Source of the DNA: DASQZT01 sp963728965 | GTDB taxonomy: Bacteria > Acidobacteriota > Terriglobia > Bryobacterales > Bryobacteraceae | Reading direction: 5' to 3' | Assembly: GCA_963728965.1 (NCBI GenBank) | Contig: CAVSMH010000001.1 | Coordinates: 310,001 to 374,000 of the forward strand | DNA: 64,000 bases | Part shown: positions 34,706-43,835 of the stretch, piece by piece | Position numbering within the stretch: the stretch's first letter is position 1 | Layout of the letters: each line of letters begins with the position of its first letter | Position numbers and translations under genes: made by a program | Notes under the pieces: generated by a model | What the model saw: the letters and a program-made list of their open reading frames with translations, nothing else | What the model was told of the DNA's origin: nothing | The model's database searches: none

Positions 34706-36163
34706 ATGGCGGGACGCGATGAACTGGACTTGCAGCGCTTCGGTTATGCCCAGGAACTGTTCCGGAAGATGGGAGGGTTTTCAAACTTCGCGATCTCGTT
34801 TTCCATCATTTCCATTCTGACCGGCGCCGTAACGCTCTACGGCTATGGGTTAGAGATGGGCGGCCCCCTGGAGATGTCGCTGGGGTGGCCGGTAGCCACG
34901 CTGTTCACCCTGGCGCTGGCGGCCAGCATGGCGGAACTGTGCTCGGCATACCCCACCGCGGGAGCCATGTATCACTGGGCGACGGCATTAGGCGGGACGG
35001 CCTGCGGCTGGTTCGTGGCATGGCTGAACATCATCGGGCTGATTGCCGCGCAGGCCGGCATCAATTTCAGTTGCGCGCAGTTCGCGCTGCCGTTCCTGGG
35101 CATTCCGGCGTCGGCCACCAACGTCTTTCTGATGTTCGCGTTCACACTGGTGGTCCACGCGCTGATCAACCACTACGGAGTCCGGCTGGTGGCGGTGCTG
35201 AACGACCTCAGCGTGGGGATTCATGTGGCGGGTGTGGCGGCGATCGTGATCGCCATCTTCTGGCTGGCGCCCCGGCAGCCGGTGGGCTTCCTGGCCGAGG
35301 GCGTGAACTCGAGCGGGCGCTCGCCCTACCTGTGGGCGTTCCTGCTGGGGCTGTTGCAGGCGCACTGGACTTACACCGGATTTGACGGGTCGGCGCACAT
35401 GGCGGAGGAGACCCACGATGCCCGGCGGACGGCGCCGTGGGGCGTGGTGATCTCGGTGGCGGTATCGGGAGTGGTGGGCTACGCTCTGCTCATTTCGCTG
35501 ACGCTGGCGATTCATTCGATCCCCGCCGTGCTGGGCGCGAAGGACGCGCACGGCAATCCGGTGCCGGCGGCGATCGCGGTGCTGGAGTCGGCGCTGGGGG
35601 CGAAAGCGGGCAATGCCATGGCAGCGCTGGCATCCATGGCGATGTGGTTCTGCGGGCTGTCGTGTGTGACCTCGGCGTCGCGGGCGGTCTATTCTCTGGC
35701 GCGCGATGGCGGCGTACCCGGGAGCGGTTTTCTTCAGCGCATCAATCCGCAGCACGGCACCCCGGGGCCGGCGATTTGGACGGTAGTGGCGGCGACGATT
35801 GCGGCCATGGCATGGACGGGCGCCGTGCCGGTCGTCACGTCGTTGAGCACGGTGGCGCTTTACATCGCGTATGTGATTCCGGTGGCGTTGGGGCTGCGCG
35901 CGCGGCTGCGCGGCTCGACGTGGCCTTCCGAGGCGGTGTGGTCGCTGGGGCGCGCAGGGGCGGCGGTGAACACCGTCGCGGTCGTCTACACCACGTTCAT
36001 CGCGGTGGTGCTGGTGATGCCGCCGAACCAGCTGGCGGCCAAGACGCTGGCCGGAGTGCTGCTGGTGCTGGCGGCGATCTACGTGGTGCGGGTGCGACGG
36101 CGGTACCAGGGACCGGCATGGGCGCGGGGCCGCGCCGGGATCAGTCCCGGAGCCGCCGATTGA
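34706..36163 (+). CDS. APC-family amino acid/amine permease (ACT subgroup)
   Basis: A 485-aa permease with ~12 TM segments. FSNFAISFSIISILTGAVTLYGYGLEMGGP at the start and HWTYTGFDGSAHMAEETHDARRTAPWG in the middle match the amino acid/choline/GABA transporter subgroup typified by yeast Uga4 and Hnm1. Likely substrates are GABA, choline, polyamines or related amines. The C26 hydrolase on the other strand and the ADH-ALDH-ligase genes further on suggest it imports an amine for that route. Confidence 0.87.
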   Translation: MAGRDELDLQRFGYAQELFRKMGGFSNFAISFSIISILTGAVTLYGYGLEMGGPLEMSLGWPVATLFTLALAASMAELCSAYPTAGAMYHWATALGGTACGWFVAWLNIIGLIAAQAGINFSCAQFALPFLGIPASATNVFLMFAFTLVVHALINHYGVRLVAVLNDLSVGIHVAGVAAIVIAIFWLAPRQPVGFLAEGVNSSGRSPYLWAFLLGLLQAHWTYTGFDGSAHMAEETHDARRTAPWGVVISVAVSGVVGYALLISLTLAIHSIPAVLGAKDAHGNPVPAAIAVLESALGAKAGNAMAALASMAMWFCGLSCVTSASRAVYSLARDGGVPGSGFLQRINPQHGTPGPAIWTVVAATIAAMAWTGAVPVVTSLSTVALYIAYVIPVALGLRARLRGSTWPSEAVWSLGRAGAAVNTVAVVYTTFIAVVLVMPPNQLAAKTLAGVLLVLAAIYVVRVRRRYQGPAWARGRAGISPGAAD

Positions 36164-36188
36164 GAGCCTGCGCCTCGCATCAGTCACA

Positions 36189-36299
36189 ATGGAGCGACCA
36201 GCCTGTTTGCGGAGGAGCGGGTTACGGTGCCAACCGGTGAAGCCGGCGGCACAGAGCCGCCTCCCGGCTGATTCCCGAGGCCATGACAGGTCGCTCCAT
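36189..36299. ncRNA. Possible structured RNA closed by an 11-bp stem
   Basis: Between two converging genes, ATGGAGCGACC (36189-36199) pairs perfectly with GGTCGCTCCAT (36289-36299) around 89 nt. Inside are the hairpins CCGG-TGAAG-CCGG and GGCGGC-ACAGA-GCCGCC. The plan is that of a multibranched RNA of ~111 nt. No T run follows on either strand, so it is not a simple terminator. Strand is undecided, and I could not match it to a known riboswitch. Confidence 0.4.
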
Positions 36300-36300
36300 A

Positions 36301-39300
36301 TTAGAATTCGAGCCGCAAGACGAATGCGCCGATACGGTTGCCGCCGCTGTCGGCGCCGCGCGCGCTGGTGATCCGGCCGAACGCCAGGCTGGTGATGTTG
36401 GTGCCCGGGTCGCTGAGGTTCGGGTGGTTGGGGAGGTTGGTGAACGACGCTTCGAACTTCAGCGTGGCGCGCTCGGCGATACGGAAGTCCTTGCCGAAAG
36501 CCATGGACAGATTGACCGTGCCGGGTCCGACCAGGGTGCCGACGCCGGCGGTTCCGAAGCGGCCGATCGGCGGGCCGGAACAACTGAACTGGTTGGAAGC
36601 GCCGGGAACGCGACCCGGGCACACAAACGCCGCCCGGTTCAGGAACACATCGGCGGTGGGATTCGCGAGGCCGGGATCGATGCCGATGGCATCCGGCCGG
36701 AGCGTGCCGCGGATATCGCCGCCCGTGCCCGAAGGATCGCCACCGCTCATGGTGGGCGTCAGGAACGGGCCGGTTTGCAGCAGGAAGATGCTGCTCACCC
36801 GCCAGCCGCCAGCAAAGGCATCCACCACTGGCGTGGCGCGGCTCATGAACCGCCGGGCCTTGCCGACGGGAAGCTCATAAATTACGTTCGAAATCCAGCG
36901 GTGGCGGCGGGTGAAAACGATGTTGCCGCGATCGGCCCGCCGGTCCATCGAATTGGAAAGTCGCCCGCCGCCGGTCTCGCCGGACCAGCCGCCCGGCGCA
37001 GGGCCTGCGGCATCGCCGACGTTCTTGGCCCATGTCCACGCGCTCGAAAGAGTGAGCCCCGCGCTCATGCGGTGGTTGATTTCGGTCTGCATGGAGCTGT
37101 AAATGGCGTTCGCGCCGGTATCACGGGAGTAGATCCGGCCCCAATAAGGAAACGGCCGGTCGGTGAACGGGCGCTGTGCATACGGAATCGTGGACGGTAA
37201 GGGCTGGTTCAAATCCGGCGCGAAGGGCAGCTCGGCCGAGCGCAGGCCGATATAGCTCACGCGGATGCCGGTGCTCCAGCCGAGATCGCGCTCCACGCTC
37301 AGGTTCCATTGCAGCGCGTAGGGGTCCTTGAAATGGGGATCGTTGGCGGTTCCGAAATACGCCTGGCCAAACGGTGAGGAGGTGACGCCGCTGCCGTTGG
37401 TGGAGATCTGCGGCAGGCGGAACAGCGGTGTGCCGTTGTCGATGGAGTTGGAGAATTCGCGCACGTCGGAGCTGCTGATGCCGGTGAGCGAATAGAACAC
37501 CGCGCCCAGTACGGTCATGTTGTAGCGTCCGAAGCCGCCGCGGATCACGGTTTTGGTGTCGTTGAACGGGCGGTAGGCGAAGCCGAATCGCGGATTGAAA
37601 TCGTGCTTCCGAGAGAAGCGCAGGGTGTCGGGCCAGCCGGCGTCCTTGGCTTGCAGGAACGGCGTGCAGGGGATGCCGTTCCAGGCGGCGGCCGGGCAGG
37701 CGTTGATGGAGAGCAGGAACCCGGGCGCGGTGATATCGAGCGCGTGCTGCGAAGAGGGGATGATGACTCGGCCGGTACGCGCGACGGAACGGTCGAAGTT
37801 GGTGATATCGCCGCCCTGATCGAGGAACGGCGGGTGATATTCCCAGCGCAGCCCGTATTCGAGGGTGAGTTTCGGGCTGACCTTGAAGCTGTCCTGGGCG
37901 TAGGCGGCGTAGTGATACGAGATGCCGTCGTTGTCCTGCTTCACCGACGCGTAGGAGGAATGGTACGGCAGCCCGTACAGGAAGTCGGCCACTTCGGCGC
38001 CGGTGAACCGGCCGTCGAAATCGAAGTTGCCGTAGTTGTCGCTGCCCGTGAAGCCGAGCGCGGTCTGGGCGCGGAGCCGGCGCGCATCGCCGCCGAACTT
38101 CAGGGTGTGGCGCCCCTTCACCCACGTGAGGTTGTCGTTCCACTGGTAGGTGTGGGAGTAACCGAAGCCCGCCTTGCCCTTGCCGAAGCTGGTGGTGCTG
38201 TTATCGAAATTGAACGACGACAGGCCGTTGAAAGTGAGTTCCGGCAGGTTCAGCAATCCGAATGTGCCGGTGATCTGTTGTCCGTCGAATGCATAGGCCG
38301 TGGCGCTGTCGTTGTTGCTGACGCCGAAGCGGAACTCGTTGAGCAGCGTGGGGGCGATGGTGTAGTTGTGCGAAACCACGACGCTCCGCGAGTGCGAGTA
38401 CGAAGTGTCGGCGGGCAGCAGCAGGGTGTTGGGGCTGGTCTGGTCCTGGTTCTTCCAACTGAATCGCCCGAAGACGGATTGCTTGCTGGTAAGCATATGG
38501 TCGATGCGGATGTCGAACTGCTTGGAGAGGATGGGCGCGGCGGTGTTGATGCGGTAGTTGCCGGACTGCTGGACCGCCGTACTGCCGAAGTTGGGCAGCG
38601 GATAGAAAGCCAGCACTTTGGGGGCGAGCGCCACCACCTGCGAGGCCGGCACGCGGTTTCCGGGGAGCGGCGCGTTGGTGAAGGGGTCTTTGAGAACCGT
38701 CTTTTCGTTGCTGAAATCGCCATTCCGCATCAGCTCGGTGGGGACCGTGGCCGAGATGGCCCGCCCGGTGCGGTACTGCATGTCCTCGAACGTGCCGAAG
38801 AAGAACGTCCGGTCTTTCCGGACCGGTCCGCCGAAGCTGCCGCCGAAGTCGTTGGCGGTCTTCTGCGGTTTGGACGTGGAACCGAATGGCGTGGCGTCGA
38901 AGACGCGGTTCTGCATGTACTCGAAGGCCGACCCGTGAAACCGGTTGGTGCCGGCCTTAGAGGTGGTGGTAATGTCTCCCACCTGACCGTACTCCGCATT
39001 GTTGCCAACACCCTGGACCTTCATCTCGGCGATGCCCTCGGCGGATGGAAAGAGATCGCCGAGGGGATTATTGTTGGTCGCGTTCTTGGTGGATACGCCG
39101 TCGAGCGAGACTTCGGTTTGGGCGGGAAGCGAGCCCTGCACCGAGAAATTGTAGCTGTTGTCGCTCTGCACTCCAGTCTGGTAGGAGAGAATGCGCAGCG
39201 GGCTGGTATTACCCGAACCGCGGTAGTTAACGGGCAGATGCAGTACCTGCTGCGAGTCGAAGGTGGACGCGATGGTTCCGGTGTCGGTCGTGACCACCGC

Positions 39301-39660
39301 CGCCGTTCCCTCCACCTGCACGACTTCGGTGAGCTGGCCCACGTCCATGGGGATGTTGACGCGCAGCGACTGGCGCGCGGCGAGCTCCAGGTTGGAGGCG
39401 CGGAAGGACTTGAACCCGGTCACATCGGCACGGACCGAGTAGGTGCCGGCTTTGAGGTTCAACACTTCATAGTTGCCCTGGGCGTCGGAAAGCACCGAGC
39501 GCGAAATGTTGTCGAGATCGTTGGTAATGGTGATTCTGACGTTGGGCACCACCGCGCCGGTGGTATCCGATACGGTCCCCAGGATGGTGCCGAAAGTAGA
39601 CTGGGCGCACAGCACCAGGGGTGCCGCCGCAAGCAGCAAAGCGGATTTGAGGAAGCTCAT
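36301..39660 (-). CDS. TonB-dependent receptor with N-terminal carboxypeptidase-regulatory-like domain
   Basis: A 1119-aa outer-membrane protein. Signal peptide (SFLKSALLLAAAPLVLCAQ), a carboxypeptidase-regulatory-like domain (ILGTVSDTTGAVVPNVRITI, GNYEVLNLKAGTYSVRA), then plug and a large barrel with alternating aromatic strands, ending in a terminal Phe (VLRLEF) as outer-membrane barrels do. This is the Oar-like/cadherin-type receptor class greatly expanded in Acidobacteria, thought to import oligosaccharides or peptides. The start is the ATG at 39658-39660; the open frame beyond it to 40968 is a shadow of the divergent dehydrogenase. Substrate unknown. Confidence 0.92.
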   Translation of the reverse strand: MSFLKSALLLAAAPLVLCAQSTFGTILGTVSDTTGAVVPNVRITITNDLDNISRSVLSDAQGNYEVLNLKAGTYSVRADVTGFKSFRASNLELAARQSLRVNIPMDVGQLTEVVQVEGTAAVVTTDTGTIASTFDSQQVLHLPVNYRGSGNTSPLRILSYQTGVQSDNSYNFSVQGSLPAQTEVSLDGVSTKNATNNNPLGDLFPSAEGIAEMKVQGVGNNAEYGQVGDITTTSKAGTNRFHGSAFEYMQNRVFDATPFGSTSKPQKTANDFGGSFGGPVRKDRTFFFGTFEDMQYRTGRAISATVPTELMRNGDFSNEKTVLKDPFTNAPLPGNRVPASQVVALAPKVLAFYPLPNFGSTAVQQSGNYRINTAAPILSKQFDIRIDHMLTSKQSVFGRFSWKNQDQTSPNTLLLPADTSYSHSRSVVVSHNYTIAPTLLNEFRFGVSNNDSATAYAFDGQQITGTFGLLNLPELTFNGLSSFNFDNSTTSFGKGKAGFGYSHTYQWNDNLTWVKGRHTLKFGGDARRLRAQTALGFTGSDNYGNFDFDGRFTGAEVADFLYGLPYHSSYASVKQDNDGISYHYAAYAQDSFKVSPKLTLEYGLRWEYHPPFLDQGGDITNFDRSVARTGRVIIPSSQHALDITAPGFLLSINACPAAAWNGIPCTPFLQAKDAGWPDTLRFSRKHDFNPRFGFAYRPFNDTKTVIRGGFGRYNMTVLGAVFYSLTGISSSDVREFSNSIDNGTPLFRLPQISTNGSGVTSSPFGQAYFGTANDPHFKDPYALQWNLSVERDLGWSTGIRVSYIGLRSAELPFAPDLNQPLPSTIPYAQRPFTDRPFPYWGRIYSRDTGANAIYSSMQTEINHRMSAGLTLSSAWTWAKNVGDAAGPAPGGWSGETGGGRLSNSMDRRADRGNIVFTRRHRWISNVIYELPVGKARRFMSRATPVVDAFAGGWRVSSIFLLQTGPFLTPTMSGGDPSGTGGDIRGTLRPDAIGIDPGLANPTADVFLNRAAFVCPGRVPGASNQFSCSGPPIGRFGTAGVGTLVGPGTVNLSMAFGKDFRIAERATLKFEASFTNLPNHPNLSDPGTNITSLAFGRITSARGADSGGNRIGAFVLRLEF

Positions 39661-39813
39661 GGTGGTGGGGCTAGTATATATTGCGTGTGTGAAATTCAAA
39701 TGAGATTGTGGTGACGCGAATGTAATTGGAAATACCATGGCAGGCGGAGCCGGCAGGGAAGCTGAATTGGCTATAATGTGGTGCCGCGCGCGGCGGAAAC
39801 GACGGACCTGAAC

Positions 39814-40959
39814 ATGTTCGACGAGCTGGTGACCTTTTCTTTCCCGACGACGATTTTGTTTGGCTCGGGCGCGGTGCGGCGCCTTGCGCTCTGTTTGCAG
39901 GAGACGAAGGTGACCAAGCCGCTCATCGTATCCGATCCGGGCGTGCGGGCCGCGGGTGTTTTGGACTGCGTGGTGGGCGTGCTGAGGCAGGAAGGCATCG
40001 CTCACGGGGTCTTCTGGGGAGTTCATGGGAACCCGGTCGAAGACGATGTGCGCGAGTCCGCGGAACTGTACCGCTCGCTGGGCTGCGATGGGGTAATCGG
40101 TTTGGGCGGCGGCAGCGCGCTGGATGTGGCGAAGGCTGCCGTGGTGATGGCGCGGCACAGCGGAACGCTGGCGGAACTGGAGTGGCAGGCGGGCGGCATG
40201 GCGCGCATGACCGGGCCGTACGATCCGATTCTGGCAATACCGACGACAGCGGGGACGGGCAGCGAGGTGGGGCGGTCCTCGGTGATCACGTCGCATAAGC
40301 TGGGGCGCAAAATCATCATCTTCAGCCCATGGCTGATGCCGAAACGCGCGATTCTCGATCCGGAACTGACCGTGGGGCTGCCGCCGATGCTCACGGCGGC
40401 CACCGGCATGGACGCCTTCACGCACTGCCTGGAGTCGCTGACCTGCCCGGTGTTCCATCCGCTGTGCGACGCGATCGCGATCCACGGGCTGGAACTGATC
40501 ATCCGCTACCTGGAACGAGCGACGCACCACGGAACGGATATCGAGGCCCGCGGAAACATGCAGGTGGCGGCAACCATGGGAGCGATCGCGTTCCAGAAGG
40601 ATTTGGGGGCGACGCACTCGCTGGCCCATCCGCTCTCCACCGAGTTCGGACTGAACCACGGCCTGGCCAATGCGCTCTGCCTGCCGGCGGTGATGCGCTT
40701 CAACCTGGAGCCGGCCGCCGCCCACTATGCCCGGCTGGCGGCCCTGTTCGGTGCTCCGGCGGAAGCCGCGCGCGGGGTGGCGGAAGTGGCGGGCATGATC
40801 GAGCGCATTGGCATTGCGCGCGGATTGCGGCGTCATGGCGTGCCTCGCGAGAGCCTCCCGGGGCTCTCGGCGAAGGCGTTTGAGGACTCCTGCCACAAGA
40901 CCAACATTCGGCCGTGCACCGAGCAGGACCTGCTGCGGCTCTACGAGGAGAGTTGGTGA
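39814..40959 (+). CDS. Iron-containing alcohol dehydrogenase
   Basis: A 381-aa group III ADH. The NAD(P) loop is GLGGGSALDVAKA, TTAGTGSEVGRSSVI follows, and the metal ligands fall in TGMDAFTHCLESL and ATHSLAHPLSTEFGLNHGLAN. It would oxidise a primary alcohol to an aldehyde. The ATG at 39814 starts at the family N terminus (ELVTFSFPTTILFGSGA); a GTG at 39778 lies on a TATAAT box. The stop overlaps the ALDH start (GTGA), so alcohol oxidation and aldehyde oxidation are coupled. Confidence 0.9.
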   Translation: MFDELVTFSFPTTILFGSGAVRRLALCLQETKVTKPLIVSDPGVRAAGVLDCVVGVLRQEGIAHGVFWGVHGNPVEDDVRESAELYRSLGCDGVIGLGGGSALDVAKAAVVMARHSGTLAELEWQAGGMARMTGPYDPILAIPTTAGTGSEVGRSSVITSHKLGRKIIIFSPWLMPKRAILDPELTVGLPPMLTAATGMDAFTHCLESLTCPVFHPLCDAIAIHGLELIIRYLERATHHGTDIEARGNMQVAATMGAIAFQKDLGATHSLAHPLSTEFGLNHGLANALCLPAVMRFNLEPAAAHYARLAALFGAPAEAARGVAEVAGMIERIGIARGLRRHGVPRESLPGLSAKAFEDSCHKTNIRPCTEQDLLRLYEESW

Positions 40960-42344
40960 TCGAAACATCAGCGTGGAACCTTGTCAATCCGGCCACGGGC
41001 GAGGTGTATCGCACCATCGAGTCCACGGCCGCGACCGGGATCGAAGCGATTCTGGCGCGGATGCGGCAGGCGCAGCAGGACTGGCGCGAGGTCGCGGTGG
41101 AGAAACGTGCCGCCGCCTGCCGGCGATTTATCGATGCCTTCGGCGCCATGAAGGAGCCGGTGGCGCTGGACATCACCCGGCAGATGGGCAAGCCGCTGGG
41201 GCAGGCGCGGCGTGAAGTGGACACCATGCTCGACCGGGCGGAGACGATGATCCGGCTGGCGCCGGCTGCGCTGGCCGACGAGGTGCTCGCGCCGAAGGCC
41301 GGATTCCGCCGGTTCATCCGGCACGAGCCGCTGGGAATCGTGCTCGATATTCCCGCATGGAATTACCCTCTGCTGATTGCGGTGAATGTGGTGGTGCCCG
41401 CGCTGCTGGCGGGCAACGCCGTGCTGATCAAGCATGCGCGCCTGACGCCGCTGTGCGGCGATGCTTTCGTGGAGGCGTTCCGGCGCGCCGACCTTCCGGC
41501 GGATCTGATCGCGTCCATTCACACCGGGCACGATACGATTCGCCGGCTCGTGGATACGCGCCAGGTGGATTTCGTGTCGTTCACGGGATCGGTCGAAGGC
41601 GGACGCGCGGTCTACCAGGCGGCCTCGGCGCAACTGCTGGATATGGGGCTTGAACTCGGCGGCAAAGATCCGGCGCTGGTTTGCGAGGACGCGGATTTCA
41701 CCTTCGCCGTGGAGAACCTGGTGGATGGAGCGTTCTACAACGCGGGACAGAGCTGCTGCGCGGTGGAGCGGATTTACGTGATGCGGCCGCTGTTTCGGAG
41801 TTTCGTTGAGGCGTACGTCGCCGAGGTGGAGAAGTATCGCGTAGGGAACCCGGAGGACGAGACCACGACGGTAGGCCCGTTGGCGCAAAGCAAGACCGTG
41901 GAATACATGGACTACCAGGTGGGCGAAGCGGTGCGGCGCGGTGCGCGGGTGTTGACCGGCGGGCGGCGGCTCCCCGGTCGGGGCAACTACTACGCGCCGA
42001 CCGTGCTGGTCGATGTGGACCACGGCATGAGCGTGATGAAGGACGAGAGCTTCGGGCCGGTCATCGGGATTATGCCGGTGGACAGCGAAGCGGAAGGCGT
42101 GCGGGTCATGAACGAGAGCCCCTACGGCCTCACCGCGTCGATATGGACCGCCGATATCGAACGTGGCGAGAGCCTGGCGCACCGCACCGCCGCGGGCACG
42201 GTCTACGTCAACCGCTGCGATTACCTGGATCCGGAGCTGGCCTGGACCGGTATCAAAGACAGCGGCCATGGCTGTACCCTGTCGCATCTCGGTTTCGGGT
42301 ACCTGACGCGCCCCAAGAGCTTCCACCTGCGCACACGCACATGA
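40956..42344 (+). CDS. NAD(P)-dependent aldehyde dehydrogenase
   Basis: A 462-aa ALDH. IPAWNYPLL, FTGSVEGGRAVY, the general-base Glu in LELGGKDPALV and the nucleophile in NAGQSCCAVERIYV are present. It would oxidise the aldehyde made by the adjacent Fe-ADH, perhaps while attached to a gamma-glutamyl carrier. The GTG start has GAGGAGAG upstream and overlaps the ADH stop; the stop overlaps the next ATG (ATGA). Confidence 0.92.
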   Translation: MIETSAWNLVNPATGEVYRTIESTAATGIEAILARMRQAQQDWREVAVEKRAAACRRFIDAFGAMKEPVALDITRQMGKPLGQARREVDTMLDRAETMIRLAPAALADEVLAPKAGFRRFIRHEPLGIVLDIPAWNYPLLIAVNVVVPALLAGNAVLIKHARLTPLCGDAFVEAFRRADLPADLIASIHTGHDTIRRLVDTRQVDFVSFTGSVEGGRAVYQAASAQLLDMGLELGGKDPALVCEDADFTFAVENLVDGAFYNAGQSCCAVERIYVMRPLFRSFVEAYVAEVEKYRVGNPEDETTTVGPLAQSKTVEYMDYQVGEAVRRGARVLTGGRRLPGRGNYYAPTVLVDVDHGMSVMKDESFGPVIGIMPVDSEAEGVRVMNESPYGLTASIWTADIERGESLAHRTAAGTVYVNRCDYLDPELAWTGIKDSGHGCTLSHLGFGYLTRPKSFHLRTRT

Positions 42345-43696
42345 CCATCGACGAGCTTCGCGGGAGTGTCGAGCGAGGGGAAATCGACACCGTGCTCCTG
42401 ACGTTCACCGACAGCTACGGCCGGCAGATGGGGAAGCGGCTGGATGCTGGCTTCTTTCTGGAGAGCGGCGCCGAGGGCGCGCATGCCTGCGACTACCTGC
42501 TTACCGTGGACATGCACATGCAGCCGATGCCGGGATACCGGTTGGCGAGTTGGGAGCGCGGGTACGGCGACTTCCACATGGCGCCCGATCTCGCCACCCT
42601 GCGGCGGGCAAGCTGGCTCGAAAAAACGGCGCTGGTGGTTTGCGACCTGCGGGAACGCGACTCGCACGCGCTGGTCGAGGCAGCGCCGCGGCCCGTGCTG
42701 CGCAGGCAGGTGGAGCGGGTGGGAGCGCTGGGCTACCAACCCATGTGCGGCTCCGAGCTGGAGTACTACATCTTCCACAATTCCTACCGGCAGGCGGCCG
42801 CCGCGGGCTATGCGGGGCTGGAGCCGGCGGGCTGGTACCTGGAGGATTACCACGTGCTCCAGGGAACCCGGGAAGAACGGCTGAACGGCGCCGTGCGGCG
42901 GCACCTGGCGGCGTCGGGAATCCCGGTGGAATGCTCCAAGGGCGAATGGGGCAAAGGGCAGCACGAGTTGAACGTGCGGTTCGCCGATGCCCTGGGAATG
43001 GCCGACCGGCACGCGATTTTCAAGCAGTGCTTCAAGGAGGTGGCCGAGCAGTTGGGCGTGAGCGTGACGTTCATGGCCAAACCGGATGCGGCGCAGGCGG
43101 GCTCGAGCTGCCACGTGCACGTAAGCTTGTGGCGCGACGGGCGCAACGCCATGGCCGGCGGCAGCGAACTGGGGCCGGTTCGCGCGAGCGACGTGTTTCG
43201 CTGGTTTCTGGCCGGCTGGATCGCGCACGCGCCCGAATTCATGGTGTTCTACGCGCCGACGGTGAACTCGTACAAACGCTTCCGGGCGGGCTCCTGGGCG
43301 CCGACACGGCTGGCGTGGAGCTACGACAACCGCACCGCCAGTTTTCGCGTGGTGGGGAAGGGGAGCAGCCTGCGCATCGAGTGCCGCATTCCTGGGGCTG
43401 ACTGCAACCCGTACCTTTGCTTCGCGGCGGCGCTGGCCTCGGGGGCGGACGGGATTGCGCGCCGAATGGAACCACCGCCCGTCTTTGCGGGCGATGCGTA
43501 CGCGGCCACCTCGCTCGCGTGTGTGCCGGCCACGCTGCGCGAAGCGACGGAGCGATTTCAGGCGAGCCCGTTCGTCAAAGAAGCGCTGGGCGCGGGCGTG
43601 GCGGAGCACTACGCCCATTTCTTCAAGCTCGAGCAGGACGCGTATGACGCGGCGGTGACCGATTGGGAAAGACGCCGGTACTTCGAACAGATCTAG
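42341..43696 (+). CDS. Glutamine synthetase-like gamma-glutamyl amide ligase
   Basis: A 451-aa class-I GS-fold enzyme. Glu metal ligands are in CGSELEYYIFHN and KGEWGKGQHELNVRF, the ATP/His region is AGSSCHVHVSLW and the active-site arginines lie in APTRLAWSYDNRTASFRVV and RIECRIPGADCNPYLCFAA. These features place it with the PuuA/GlnA4-like ligases that join glutamate to an amine rather than with housekeeping GlnA, whose Tyr-adenylylation segment is not seen. It is co-translated with an ADH and ALDH, which points to gamma-glutamylation of an amino alcohol or polyamine. Confidence 0.85.
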   Translation: MTIDELRGSVERGEIDTVLLTFTDSYGRQMGKRLDAGFFLESGAEGAHACDYLLTVDMHMQPMPGYRLASWERGYGDFHMAPDLATLRRASWLEKTALVVCDLRERDSHALVEAAPRPVLRRQVERVGALGYQPMCGSELEYYIFHNSYRQAAAAGYAGLEPAGWYLEDYHVLQGTREERLNGAVRRHLAASGIPVECSKGEWGKGQHELNVRFADALGMADRHAIFKQCFKEVAEQLGVSVTFMAKPDAAQAGSSCHVHVSLWRDGRNAMAGGSELGPVRASDVFRWFLAGWIAHAPEFMVFYAPTVNSYKRFRAGSWAPTRLAWSYDNRTASFRVVGKGSSLRIECRIPGADCNPYLCFAAALASGADGIARRMEPPPVFAGDAYAATSLACVPATLREATERFQASPFVKEALGAGVAEHYAHFFKLEQDAYDAAVTDWERRRYFEQI

Positions 43697-43776
43697 CGGT
43701 CCAGGGCCTGAATCCGGCGAAGTCAATGAACGGCCGAAACCGGCATGGGCATGGACCCCTGGCTGATTGAAACGAT

Positions 43777-43805
43777 TTGACACGCGAGGAAAATAGCGGT
43801 GTAAT
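43777..43805 (+). promoter_or_regulatory. Promoter of padR-permease operon
   Basis: TTGACA (43777-43782), 17 bp, TGTAAT (43800-43805). The start point would be near 43812, inside the palindrome at 43805-43829, so a bound repressor would block initiation. Confidence 0.7.
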
Positions 43806-43829
43806 CAGATCGCTACCCTAGTGATCTGA
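43805..43829. promoter_or_regulatory. Probable PadR operator
   Basis: A 25-bp near-perfect palindrome, TCAGATC-g-CTA-CCC-TAG-t-GATCTGA, with one mismatched pair. It overlaps the promoter start point and ends 7 bp before the padR ATG, the expected place for an autoregulatory site. Confidence 0.65.
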
Positions 43830-43835
43830 GTATAT

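Noticed and set aside
36200..36288. Cobalamin, TPP, SAM, glycine, guanidine or c-di-GMP riboswitch
   Set aside because: None of the conserved core strings of these classes could be found on either strand.
39772..39777. TATAAT before the Fe-ADH gene as a promoter
   Set aside because: No acceptable -35 at 16-18 bp; kept only as a possible weak promoter.
39661..40968. Open frame extending the TonB-receptor gene far upstream
   Set aside because: It runs antisense through the Fe-ADH gene, has no family residues, and a signal peptide begins at the ATG at 39660.
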